Below are positions 8,751-16,182 of a stretch of 37,848 bases of DNA, in pieces. The translations under genes and the position numbers were made by a program. The DNA is from an uncultured Bacteroidia bacterium. GTDB taxonomy: Bacteria; Bacteroidota; Bacteroidia; Bacteroidales; UBA932. The stretch covers positions 5,756-43,603 of the forward strand of contig CADAOB010000014.1 in NCBI GenBank assembly GCA_902789445.1, read 5' to 3'. A model generated the notes under the pieces. That model was not told the DNA's origin and searched no databases. It worked only from the letters and a program-made list of their open reading frames with translations. Position 1 is the stretch's first letter, and each line of letters opens with the position of its first letter.

Positions 8751-8783
8751 GAAGGGTCAAGCGCCGGTAGCACTTGGCCCTTC
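8751..8783 (+). other. Hairpin after the possible leader peptide
   Basis: GAAGGGTCAAG and CTTGGCCCTTC form an 11-bp stem with one G-U pair and an 11-base loop. No T-run follows, so it is not a standard terminator. It could be an RNA structural element linked to the short frame at 8700-8747. Confidence 0.45.
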
Positions 8784-8864
8784 TGAAATTATACCCCGGC
8801 CGCTCCCCGGCCGCTCCCCGCCGTCTTCCGCTCCATCGCACATCCTCCCGCCACCCAGGCATCC

Positions 8865-8981
8865 TTCCGCTGCAACGGACACATCTGACAATCAGTCACT
8901 TGTGTAAACTGACCCCCTCTGATTTCGAGGGGGTCACATCGTGTAAATAGCTGACTATCAATTGCGTCCGTTGCAGCGGAA
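8865..8981. repeat. Nested inverted repeat, candidate miniature mobile element
   Basis: A perfect 16-bp inverted repeat (TTCCGCTGCAACGGAC at 8865-8880 and its complement at 8966-8981) encloses 85 bp. Near the centre lies a second perfect 10-bp inverted repeat, TGACCCCCTC (8910-8919) and GAGGGGGTCA (8927-8936), with a 7-base loop. GTGTAAA occurs on both sides of the inner hairpin (8902-8908 and 8941-8947). No transposase is present. The layout suits a MITE, a solo IS end or a protein-binding palindrome. Confidence 0.6.
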
Positions 8982-9026
8982 AGAGCGCGTTGCGGCGGAA
9001 AGAGCGCGTTGCGGCAGAAAGATACG
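8970..9026. repeat. Three 19-bp tandem repeats
   Basis: The unit GTTGCGGCGGAAAGAGCGC appears at 8970-8988 (one change), 8989-9007 (exact) and 9008-9026 (diverged at the end). The first copy overlaps the right arm of the 16-bp inverted repeat. Regular spacing of nearly two helical turns would suit iterons for a regulator, though simple slippage is the plainer explanation. Confidence 0.75.
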
Positions 9027-9071
9027 TCCAGACATGCCGCCGTGGCACGGAAAAAAGGCCGCCGGGTCGCA

Positions 9072-9096
9072 TCCCGAATCTTTTAACGATTCGGGA
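9072..9096. other. Perfect 9-bp hairpin upstream of the peptide-fimbrillin genes
   Basis: TCCCGAATC (9072-9080) and GATTCGGGA (9088-9096) are perfect complements around TTTTAAC. It sits 45 bp upstream of the -7 box at 9141 and is not followed by a T-run on the plus strand, so an operator is as likely as a terminator. Confidence 0.5.
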
Positions 9097-9140
9097 CACA
9101 TGTTTTGTGAAGGCGGGACAAGGAGAAGGTGCGTGCGCCA

Positions 9141-9148
9141 TATCTTTG
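9141..9148 (+). promoter_or_regulatory. -7 element upstream of the 53-aa peptide and fimbrillin-like genes
   Basis: TATCTTTG is an exact TAnnTTTG match. The predicted start near 9153 leaves a 5' UTR of about 20 bases before the ATG at 9172. No TTTG lies at the usual 19-base spacing; the nearest (9104-9107) is 33 bases away, suggesting that an activator may be needed. Confidence 0.65.
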
Positions 9149-9171
9149 TCGGCAAACCAACACAAACGACT

Positions 9172-9333
9172 ATGGCCAAAACAAATCTGAAAAAAATGTA
9201 TGTCACACCTGAAATCCAGGTGTTGAGACTCCAGATGCGAAAGGAAGTCCTTACGATCAGCGGTAATGCCGCCGGCCTGTATGGAGCCGGTGTGGATGAA
9301 AGTAATGCGGATAATAACGGAAACATTTGGTAG
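9172..9333 (+). CDS. 53-aa conserved-type small protein upstream of a fimbrillin-like lipoprotein
   Basis: The short product begins MAKTNLKKMYVTPEIQVL, then a charged patch (RLQMRKEV), LTISGN, and a Gly/Asn-rich acidic tail ending GNIW. Bacteroidales genomes often encode short proteins with the pattern K-x-Y-x-x-P-E near the start and an S-G step followed by a variable polar tail; I recognise the pattern but know no established function. It has no clear signal peptide. The ATG follows an exact -7 box by 23 bases, and the stop is four bases before the lipoprotein start at 9338, so the two are probably co-translated. It could be a processed peptide precursor, a regulator or a leader for the downstream gene. 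Confidence 0.7.
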   Translation: MAKTNLKKMYVTPEIQVLRLQMRKEVLTISGNAAGLYGAGVDESNADNNGNIW

Positions 9334-9337
9334 CGTT

Positions 9338-10720
9338 ATGAAGAAGTCTTTTTTAATCGCATCTCTCGCCCTCTTTGCCGTTTTGACGGCCGGATGCATG
9401 CAGGAATTACGGGACACGCCGGAATCCGGGAATAAGACGACACTCACCGTTTCTGCCGTCACCAAGAGCCAGAATGTCAGCGAGGAAGCCGGGACCAAGG
9501 TTTCTTATGGCGCCATCGACGCCACCTGGGAAACGGGGGACCGGATTTACCTGATCAAAAACGACGGAACGACCATCACGCTCACCCTCATCGGCGGAGC
9601 GGGGACCGCTACAGGTAGTTTTTCATCGACGGACCCGGTAGTAGCGGGCACTTATATCCCGTACGCCGTCAGCAAATCCTCTCTGGACAAAGGCTTTGTA
9701 AGCGTATCGTCAGGTGTCATCACCCTGAACCTGAGCACCCCGGGCGGCGGCTCACTGGCCGAAGCCCTGGAGCATGATATCCTCAAAGGCTCGCCCGTGG
9801 TCCTGACCGCCGATCAGACAACAGCGACGATCGGGGACCTTACCACGCACATTTTGAGCTATCTGCGTTTCCGTTTCACGAGTACGACCAAAGCCATCTC
9901 GACGATCGGAATGGATTCGGCCGGCGGCGTGTACAGGACGGTGAACATTGCCGCTAATGGTACAGTTAGCGGAAATAATCCCTCAACTGATGTGGTCAAT
10001 GTCACGGCGTCGGACGACGGTGCCGGGACCTACGCCGGCTACTTTGCCGTTCTGGGCAGCACCTCCACCAGCCTGATGGCACATGCCGAGGATGAGGACG
10101 GGGGCAAATACACCCGACTTGTATCCACGAAAACAGCCAACTATACGGCCGGGACGGTCTATGGAAAGACAATCACCCTAACCGCCGATATGGTAACGGC
10201 GGCCGCAAGCGGCTCCCTGAGCGAACATCCCTGGAAAAACCTGGGACTGAGCGTGAAATGGGCCGAGTTCAATGTTGGGTCGTCCAGTGAGTATTCATAT
10301 GATTATAATATCAGTAACGTTGCTGGGAATTCTGCCGGTATCGCCGTTGCAGCGGGGTGGATCGGATGGCGTATTCCGACCCGCGCCGAGGTGCAGGAGC
10401 TCTTCTATGCCAGCGAACGCCAGTGGGTTACCGGGTCCAACAACGGCGTAAGGTTCAATTGCAACGGCAGCTATGTGGCTATGGGAGCTGGAGGATATTG
10501 GAGAACGCGAGATGATAGCTACACAGATGACTGTTATCAAAAAGGAAATGTAATATTCTATATCAATGAAACTACGCCCAGTAACGGTTCTTATGCGCAG
10601 TTGTGGGCAAATATAAGCAGTTCCGGGGCATCGCTGGGCTTCGGTTCCGCAAATTTAGGGACTTACGTGCACTCTTTCGACAACTTTGCCCCCATGCGCC
10701 TGGTCTGCGACTACGAATAA
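9338..10720 (+). CDS. Fimbrillin-like surface lipoprotein with C-terminal Fibrobacter-major-paralogue-type domain
   Basis: The start at 9338 gives a 460-aa protein with a lipoprotein signal (MKKSFLIASLALFAVLTAGC, Cys20); an upstream in-frame ATG at 9266 would place 24 hydrophilic residues ahead of it. Residues about 50-290 resemble fimbrillin-family proteins: TKVSYGAIDATWETGDRIYL matches the usual T-x-x-S-x-x-x-x-x-x-W-x-x-G-D pattern, followed by Thr/Ser-rich beta segments. From about residue 297 the pattern NLGLSVKWAEFNVG, WRIPTRAEVQEL, GYWR and a final MRLVCDY matches the Fibrobacter succinogenes major paralogous domain common in Bacteroidales surface lipoproteins. A role in adhesion or carbohydrate-surface display is inferred. 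The 3' half is more AT-rich than its neighbours, hinting at transfer or rapid change. Confidence 0.8.
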   Translation: MKKSFLIASLALFAVLTAGCMQELRDTPESGNKTTLTVSAVTKSQNVSEEAGTKVSYGAIDATWETGDRIYLIKNDGTTITLTLIGGAGTATGSFSSTDPVVAGTYIPYAVSKSSLDKGFVSVSSGVITLNLSTPGGGSLAEALEHDILKGSPVVLTADQTTATIGDLTTHILSYLRFRFTSTTKAISTIGMDSAGGVYRTVNIAANGTVSGNNPSTDVVNVTASDDGAGTYAGYFAVLGSTSTSLMAHAEDEDGGKYTRLVSTKTANYTAGTVYGKTITLTADMVTAAASGSLSEHPWKNLGLSVKWAEFNVGSSSEYSYDYNISNVAGNSAGIAVAAGWIGWRIPTRAEVQELFYASERQWVTGSNNGVRFNCNGSYVAMGAGGYWRTRDDSYTDDCYQKGNVIFYINETTPSNGSYAQLWANISSSGASLGFGSANLGTYVHSFDNFAPMRLVCDYE

Positions 10721-10725
10721 TTCGC

Positions 10726-10733
10726 TATCTTTG
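10726..10733 (+). promoter_or_regulatory. -7 element abutting the start of the Kelch/AraC gene
   Basis: TATCTTTG is an exact consensus match. The GTG start follows only five bases later, so transcription would begin at or within a base or two of the start codon, giving an essentially leaderless mRNA. Confidence 0.6.
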
Positions 10734-10738
10734 TAAGC

Positions 10739-12346
10739 GTGAAGCGCTTGCCCCTCATACTGCTCACCCTTCTCGCCGTCGCGTGCTCGCGCAGCAGCGG
10801 CGGCGGGGCGGAGCGGTGGCCGGACCTGCCGGAGCCGCTGTCCACCCCGTATGCAATGGTCCTCAATGGGGAGCTGACCCTTTTTGGCGGGCATACGGAC
10901 GGCTTTCTGTTGTCGCAGTCTGCCTGGTACCTCAAAGGCGGAGCCTGGCACGAGGTGCCGATGATATATGCGCACGACCATGCTTTCTGCACCCTCCTTC
11001 CGGACGGCCGGGTGATGCTGGGCGGCGGCAGTGCGGAGGCCTTCGGCATCGGCCAGAGCTGGGGCGTTGAGATCTATGACCCGGCCACGCACACTTTCTC
11101 GGCCGAGGGCATCCTGGACCGCAAGCGCGCCGGGGCATCGGCCCTGGCCCTGCCGGACGGCAAAGTGCTGGTGAGCGGCAACTGGTACGCGCCCGACGCA
11201 ATGGAGGTTTATGAGCCGGGGAAGGGATTCTCCTTCCTGAGAGAGGTGGCCGCAGAGCGCGGCACCCCGTTTATCCTGGCATCGGCCCCGGACAACGCCG
11301 TCGTCTTTTCCGGGCTGGACAACTACGGCAAGCCCTCTGACGGCACGGTGGACCGGCTGCAAGGAGACACTTTCCATGAACCCCTGCTGGACGAGTGGGA
11401 ACCCTGGGGCACCCCTCAGGCCGATCTTTCCATCGGCGAGTATGCCTATCTGCTGCTTGCCCGGCACCGGAAAAGCCGGGAATGGGGCATCCTCCGGATT
11501 GTGGGAGAACAGTTTTCCCTGCTGGAAACTGACCATCCCCTGCCCCTGCGTTCCGACGACGGAGGGTACATCTGGGGGCAACTGGCTGTGGACCGCAGCC
11601 GTCGGAGCGCCTATACGCTGGGAATCGATACGGAAGGGAACATCTGCGTGGCCCGAATCTGCTACGATCCCGTTTTCGATGGCGGTAAGGCCGAAGTTAC
11701 CCTGACGGAGGTTCGCGGCCCTTTTCCGCTTACCGCCGCTTCCGCCCTGCTCCCGGACGGAACACTGGTCATGGCCGGCGGCTCCGGCGTTTCTCCCGTG
11801 GATGACTTCCCGGCTGGGAACAACTTCAAAAACAGCCGGGAGGTCTGGGCCTTCCCCACCGAGGATGCGCCCGCCAAGGCCACTTTGCCGTGGCCCTGGT
11901 TCCTTGTCATCGGCCTGCTGCTTCTGACGGCAGGCGCTCTGCTTTTCCGCCGGAAAAAGGCCGCGCTTGTCCAGCCGGAAGAAACCGATGTCATTCCCGC
12001 TGCTCCCCTCCTGAAAGAACAGCTGTCGAAAATCATTGAGGAAGAAGAACTTTTCAAGCAACCTGACCTCCGCGTCACCGACATCGCCGCCCGCCTGGCC
12101 ACCAACCGGACCTACGTCAGTGCCATCATCAAGAGTCTGTCCGGCGATAGTTTCTCCACCCTCGTAAACGGCTACCGCGTCCGCTATGCGCAGAAGCTGA
12201 TGCAGGAGCACCCGAAAATGAGCGTCACGGAAATCGCCGAAGAAAGCGGATTCTCCTCCCGCAGCGCCTTCTACCGCAACTTCAAGGACATAACCGGCCT
12301 GAGCCCCGCCGAATGGAAGAGAGCGGCACGCGAATCCCGGCCCTGA
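10739..12346 (+). CDS. Membrane-spanning Kelch-type sensor with cytoplasmic AraC-family DNA-binding domain
   Basis: The 535-aa product begins (GTG start) with a signal peptide, MKRLPLILLTLLAVACS, whose A-V-A-C step could also be a weak lipobox. Residues about 25-375 carry Kelch-like beta-propeller blades (MVLNGELTLFGGHTDG, LPDGRVMLGGGSAEAFG, LPDGKVLVSGNWYA, LLPDGTLVMAGGSG). A single helix WFLVIGLLLLTAGALLF at about 383-400 is followed by RRKK, placing the rest in the cytoplasm. The last 110 residues are an AraC helix-turn-helix pair (DIAARLATNRTYVSAIIK and VTEIAEESGFSSRSAFYRNF ending in GLSPAEWK). The layout predicts a periplasmic ligand sensor coupled directly to transcription, like hybrid systems without kinase domains. 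It follows the fimbrillin-like gene by 18 bases and probably regulates it. Confidence 0.85.
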   Translation: MKRLPLILLTLLAVACSRSSGGGAERWPDLPEPLSTPYAMVLNGELTLFGGHTDGFLLSQSAWYLKGGAWHEVPMIYAHDHAFCTLLPDGRVMLGGGSAEAFGIGQSWGVEIYDPATHTFSAEGILDRKRAGASALALPDGKVLVSGNWYAPDAMEVYEPGKGFSFLREVAAERGTPFILASAPDNAVVFSGLDNYGKPSDGTVDRLQGDTFHEPLLDEWEPWGTPQADLSIGEYAYLLLARHRKSREWGILRIVGEQFSLLETDHPLPLRSDDGGYIWGQLAVDRSRRSAYTLGIDTEGNICVARICYDPVFDGGKAEVTLTEVRGPFPLTAASALLPDGTLVMAGGSGVSPVDDFPAGNNFKNSREVWAFPTEDAPAKATLPWPWFLVIGLLLLTAGALLFRRKKAALVQPEETDVIPAAPLLKEQLSKIIEEEELFKQPDLRVTDIAARLATNRTYVSAIIKSLSGDSFSTLVNGYRVRYAQKLMQEHPKMSVTEIAEESGFSSRSAFYRNFKDITGLSPAEWKRAARESRP

Positions 12347-12360
12347 AAAACGCAGAGCAC

Positions 12361-14838
12361 CTAGAGTTTGTCGCCGAAGAGGATGGCGTTGGCCAGGATG
12401 GGGTTGGTGCCGAGCCAGTAGGCGCGGTAGGCCAGGTCTTCCTGGATGCAGAGGACGCTGCCCTTGCCCTGGGGTTTGCGGGCGATGACGGGGGCGCCGG
12501 CAAAACGGGCGAGATTCTCGGGGGTCACATAGCCGGAGCGATAGGGTTCGGCCGTGTAGCGGAGCAGCACTTCGGCCTCCGGCGAAACCGTCCAGACCGT
12601 CGCATTGCCTTTGAAAATATCGATCGTGTCCTGCTTGTAGCCCCAGAAAAGCGGACTCTTGCCGCACATCTCAGCGCTGAGTACCAGGCCGCTTACGCCC
12701 CGTCCGGTCTCAGCGGTGACGGCGTCTTCACCGATGGCCCCCGACACCTTATGGGCCTCTCCCAGCAGGATCAGCGTGCCGCCGGCTTCAACCCAGTCGG
12801 CCAGCTTCTTCCAGGCAGCCTCCCCCGCCTTCTCAAGCGGAACACCCCCGGCAAAAACCATCACGTCGTACCGTCCGATGTCAAAGCGTTCTCCGGCGAA
12901 GGTATCAAAGTCCACCAGCGAATGGTTCATCGCATAGTGGCAGTCGAGCAGATGCCACAGCGCGCCCATCTGGATGGATGCACCGGTATTGCTGATCAGG
13001 GCCGTCCGCGGCTGGCGCACCGCCGACCGCAGCGGCACATACTTGTCGAGCGTCCTGCGGCGGCCGCCCGCAAGCGAGGTAATATCGACCGAGCATTCCG
13101 CAGCCAGGTCCGACAGCAGGCCGAGCAACGGTTCCTGTTCGAGCGGCTGGTCCGCCACGGGAACGACCAGCAGCCCCTCCGGCGAAACCTCCACGCGGAC
13201 CCCCGCACGCTGCAGCGCCGTGATCAGATAGGGAACATAAAAATCCCCGGCCCGGAAGGTGTAGCCCAGCGAACTGAGCCCGCCTTGCACATGGCCTTCC
13301 GGCAAATGCGCTTCGACAATCCGTCCGCCGACAACCGGCGCCTGGGCGACCGCCTTGTAATCCAGGTTATAGGCCCGGGCGGGCGACCAGGTGGAGATAT
13401 CGTAGAAACGGTCGTCCTGGAACGAGGTGATATCTTCGAAAATCCCCTTGACCTTGTAGTAATGCTTCTGGCGGAAAGGGACAAAGAAACGGCCCTCCTC
13501 CCCGGCTATGGGATAGACCTCGATCTGGTGCAGCAGCAGATTCTGCAGGAAATTGAAGGCGAAACCCCGGCCGCCCCGGGCCTCGAACACATAGCCCGCA
13601 TCCGGATCAGCCTCCGCGGCGCGGGCCGCATCCTGGAAGAAGCGGCGCTGGTAGTCCTTGAGCCCGGCCGCGTTCGCCAGCGCGCCGTCAACCACGCCGA
13701 TCGTCGCAACGCCTTGCCAGCGGACCGTCTCGCCGAACGTGTGGATGCCGAATTTGCCGAAATCGCGCAAATGACCGCGCGGTGAGGACAGTTCATGCAG
13801 GATGCAGACGGAACCCTGGATATCGCCGTAGCAGGCACCCTTGCCGATGAAGAAGTCGTCGTAGCCCCGTCCCGTGAAATACGGCACGGCGATGGAATCC
13901 AGATAATGGCTCGTCGTCTGGCTGATGGCAAGCGTCAGGTCCTGGTTTTCCTGGGGAATGTACGAATAGGTACGGTTCGGATCGCCCGGACTGAAGTAGT
14001 ACAGGCCGTCGCGGGCGCTGCCCATCTCGTGCAGGTCGAGCAGCACGTTGGGCATCCAGTATTCATACATTGTCACCAGGTTGCGGCCCTCCGGATACTG
14101 GGCCGTGAGCCAGTCGCGGTTGGTGTCCATCCAGTAGTGGTTGGCCCGGGAGGAAGGCGAAGCCTCATGGTATTCACGGGCCTGGTTGTCAAGGAAATGA
14201 TGGACGCTCGCGTTGGAATTGACCCAGGTCGCGAAACGGCTCATGCCGTCCGGGTTCTGGGCAGGGACCACGAGCAGCACCGTACTGTCCAGCATCTGCT
14301 CCACCGCCGGATCCTGCACGGCCGCATAATGGAACATGACGGCCAGCAGGGCCTGCGCCCCGGAGATCTCGTTGCCGTGGATCGTGGCACGGAGATCGAC
14401 CACCAGCGGAAGTGCATCCAGATCGAGCCGTCCGGACACGGAGGCGTCGGTCACCTGCAGATGCGCCTGCCGGATCTCCTCAAGGTGCTGCTGGTTGCGC
14501 GGCGATGTGATGCATACCTGCAGGAACTGCCGGCGCTCGAAGGTATAGCCGAAGCGCTTGACCGAGACGCGCGGCGACACGCCGGCCAGATAATCGACAT
14601 AGCGGGTAATGTCGCCCCAGTCGGCCAGGCGCTCGTCCAGTTCAAAACCGAGGAAGGCTTGCGGCGACAGGATATCCTGCGCATACTGTGCATCCTGTAC
14701 GGCAAGATAATACATGACTGACGAAGCCGGCGAAGGGGTCCCGGCTGCCTTGCCCGGCTGGGCATACGCGATTCCGGCGGCCGCCAGCAGCGCTGCAGCC
14801 ACGGAAACAGCAAGAAACATGGAACGGAGATATTTCAT
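12361..14838 (-). CDS. Secreted M14-family zinc carboxypeptidase
   Basis: The 825-aa protein has a signal peptide (MKYLRSMFLAVSVAAALLAA, cleavage near AYA-Q at 26-27) and an M14 peptidase domain. Zinc ligands are His154 and Glu157 (HGNE) and His270 (LLDLHEMGS), and the substrate-binding NR pair is Asn240-Arg241 (DTNRDW). The long C-terminal part (about 400-825) includes beta-rich segments and a Rossmann-like region (GGTLILLGEAHKVSG) seen in the large Bacteroidetes M14 enzymes of about 820-850 aa. It probably trims peptides in the periplasm or at the cell surface. It overlaps the upstream methyltransferase gene by four bases (ATGA), so translation is coupled. Its end faces the AraC gene 14 bases away. 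Confidence 0.9.
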   Translation of the reverse strand: MKYLRSMFLAVSVAAALLAAAGIAYAQPGKAAGTPSPASSVMYYLAVQDAQYAQDILSPQAFLGFELDERLADWGDITRYVDYLAGVSPRVSVKRFGYTFERRQFLQVCITSPRNQQHLEEIRQAHLQVTDASVSGRLDLDALPLVVDLRATIHGNEISGAQALLAVMFHYAAVQDPAVEQMLDSTVLLVVPAQNPDGMSRFATWVNSNASVHHFLDNQAREYHEASPSSRANHYWMDTNRDWLTAQYPEGRNLVTMYEYWMPNVLLDLHEMGSARDGLYYFSPGDPNRTYSYIPQENQDLTLAISQTTSHYLDSIAVPYFTGRGYDDFFIGKGACYGDIQGSVCILHELSSPRGHLRDFGKFGIHTFGETVRWQGVATIGVVDGALANAAGLKDYQRRFFQDAARAAEADPDAGYVFEARGGRGFAFNFLQNLLLHQIEVYPIAGEEGRFFVPFRQKHYYKVKGIFEDITSFQDDRFYDISTWSPARAYNLDYKAVAQAPVVGGRIVEAHLPEGHVQGGLSSLGYTFRAGDFYVPYLITALQRAGVRVEVSPEGLLVVPVADQPLEQEPLLGLLSDLAAECSVDITSLAGGRRRTLDKYVPLRSAVRQPRTALISNTGASIQMGALWHLLDCHYAMNHSLVDFDTFAGERFDIGRYDVMVFAGGVPLEKAGEAAWKKLADWVEAGGTLILLGEAHKVSGAIGEDAVTAETGRGVSGLVLSAEMCGKSPLFWGYKQDTIDIFKGNATVWTVSPEAEVLLRYTAEPYRSGYVTPENLARFAGAPVIARKPQGKGSVLCIQEDLAYRAYWLGTNPILANAILFGDKL

Positions 14839-16139
14839 AGGGAATAAGATTTTCGGATTCGGCGGCCTGCGGGAAGCAACGAATTGGTCCGGTTTCCCAG
14901 GTTCTTGACAAAGCCCAGGCCGAGCCCTTCGAAGGTCAGCAGCAGATAACCGCGCGGGGCATCGGGCAGCGGCAAGGCTTCCCGCGAAAGGAAACGCAGG
15001 GCATCTTCCCGGGAAAGATCGACACAGGCATACGACAGGCCGTCCACACCTTCCCGCCTGACAGCCAGGGCATAATCAGCTTCGGGTATGAGGTCGCGGC
15101 CCTTGCGGAGCGCGACGGCCGTGCCGGAGGCGATCACTTTCAGACTCTTTTCGAGGCGTTCCAGATCGCGGAGAAAGGCGGCGGGGAACTGTTTCAGCAA
15201 ATCGCGGCGGGCCACAAGCGTCAGCGCAGCCTGTACAGCCGATGCGGAAGCCGGAGCACTGGCGGCGGGATTCGCAACGCCTCCCGCTTTCCGGAGCAGC
15301 GCGGCGAAGAAACCCTCGCCCCGGTCCTCTCCCGGATAGAAATGCCGCAGCTGGAGGCACTCCGCACCCAGTTCGGACTGGATCCATGCCACATTGTCCT
15401 CGTTCTCAAGGCGGTTGAAGGTACAGGTCGAATAGATCAGGAAGGCGCCCGGGGCGAGCGACGGCCAGACGTCGGCCAGGATCCGGCGCTGCCGCGCCGC
15501 ACAGAGCCGCACCGTGTCAAGCGACCATTCGGCCACGGCCCGTTCATCCTTGCGGAACATGCCCTCACCGGAACAGGGAGCGTCCACCACGGCGATGTCG
15601 AACAGGCCGCGCAGCGGCGTGAAGGCAGACGGGTCCGACGAAGTGACCACCGCGTTGGCGCAGCCCCAGCGGGCCACATTCTCGGCCAGCACCGTAGCGC
15701 GGGCCGGCACCACCTCATTGGCCACCAGCAGCGAAGTGTCATCCAGATGGGAAAGCAGCTGCGTCGTCTTCCCGCCCGGGGCCGCGCACAGGTCGAGGAC
15801 GCGCAGTCCACCGCGCCGGCCCAGCAACGAGAGCGCCTGCTCAAACAGCGCGCCGACATACATGGAAGAAGCCTCCTGCACATAATAGGCACCCGCGTGG
15901 AACAGCGGATCGAGCGTGAACGACGGACGGTCCGTCAGGTAGAAGCCTTCGCCCGCAGCCCAGGGCACCGCCTCGCCGGCAAGCGGGCCGAAGTGCCGCC
16001 GCAACTGCGCAGGCGTCAGCTTGAACGGATTGGTGCGCACGGAGACTTCGGGCTCCGAAGCCAGGGCTGCCAGTACCCGCTCCGCCCGCGACGGGCCGAT
16101 ACTTTCGCGCAAAGCGTTGATAAATTCCGCAGGAAACAT
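14835..16139 (-). CDS. RsmB/RsmF-type RNA (cytosine-5) methyltransferase
   Basis: This SAM-dependent enzyme makes m5C in rRNA or tRNA. The start MFPAEFINALRE (16139) is preferred because an in-frame ATG at 16169 falls inside the -7 box. The 434-aa product has the SAM motif DLCAAPGGKT (about 116-125), motif IV DAPCSGEG with Cys189, and motif VI STCTFN with catalytic Cys239, the two-cysteine pattern of the NOP2/RsmF family. A C-terminal PUA-like/FAU region (about 300-434) resembles RsmF. The exact target base (for example 16S C1407) cannot be read from sequence. Its TGA overlaps the start of the M14 peptidase gene. Confidence 0.9.
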   Translation of the reverse strand: MFPAEFINALRESIGPSRAERVLAALASEPEVSVRTNPFKLTPAQLRRHFGPLAGEAVPWAAGEGFYLTDRPSFTLDPLFHAGAYYVQEASSMYVGALFEQALSLLGRRGGLRVLDLCAAPGGKTTQLLSHLDDTSLLVANEVVPARATVLAENVARWGCANAVVTSSDPSAFTPLRGLFDIAVVDAPCSGEGMFRKDERAVAEWSLDTVRLCAARQRRILADVWPSLAPGAFLIYSTCTFNRLENEDNVAWIQSELGAECLQLRHFYPGEDRGEGFFAALLRKAGGVANPAASAPASASAVQAALTLVARRDLLKQFPAAFLRDLERLEKSLKVIASGTAVALRKGRDLIPEADYALAVRREGVDGLSYACVDLSREDALRFLSREALPLPDAPRGYLLLTFEGLGLGFVKNLGNRTNSLLPAGRRIRKSYSL

Positions 16140-16147
16140 TACTTTTG
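16140..16147 (+). promoter_or_regulatory. -7 element of the NUDIX gene
   Basis: TACTTTTG matches TAnnTTTG. The predicted start near 16151 leaves a 5' UTR of about 30 bases. The box begins one base from the methyltransferase start codon on the other strand. Confidence 0.6.
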
Positions 16148-16166
16148 CAGCCGCTAAGACAAGAAA

Positions 16167-16174
16167 CAAAGATA
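16167..16174 (-). promoter_or_regulatory. -7 element of the methyltransferase-M14 operon
   Basis: TATCTTTG on the minus strand; predicted start near 16163, 5' UTR about 23 bases. It lies downstream of the NUDIX -7 box, so the two promoters face and cross each other. Confidence 0.65.
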
Positions 16175-16182
16175 AGAAAAAA

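Larger units (their letters stand above)
8664..9140. other. 477-bp intergenic region rich in repeats, without a convincing gene
   Basis: Between the helicase stop and the promoter of the 53-aa peptide gene there is no protein of recognisable family. The region holds, in order, a possible 15-codon leader with a hairpin, a short GC-rich stretch with the repeated word GGCCGCTCCCC, a nested inverted repeat, three 19-bp tandem repeats and a 9-bp perfect hairpin. Each is listed separately. Composition and palindromes suggest decayed mobile DNA or regulatory DNA, not a lost long gene. Confidence 0.7.

Noticed and set aside
8970-9026. CRISPR array
   Set aside because: Three direct repeats abut with no spacers; no cas genes in the window.
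9104-9107. -33 element for the promoter at 9141
   Set aside because: TTTG lies 33 bases upstream, well outside the usual spacing of about 19 bases.
10655-12667. 670-codon minus-strand open frame over the Kelch-AraC gene
   Set aside because: Runs through two convergent genes and has no recognisable domain.
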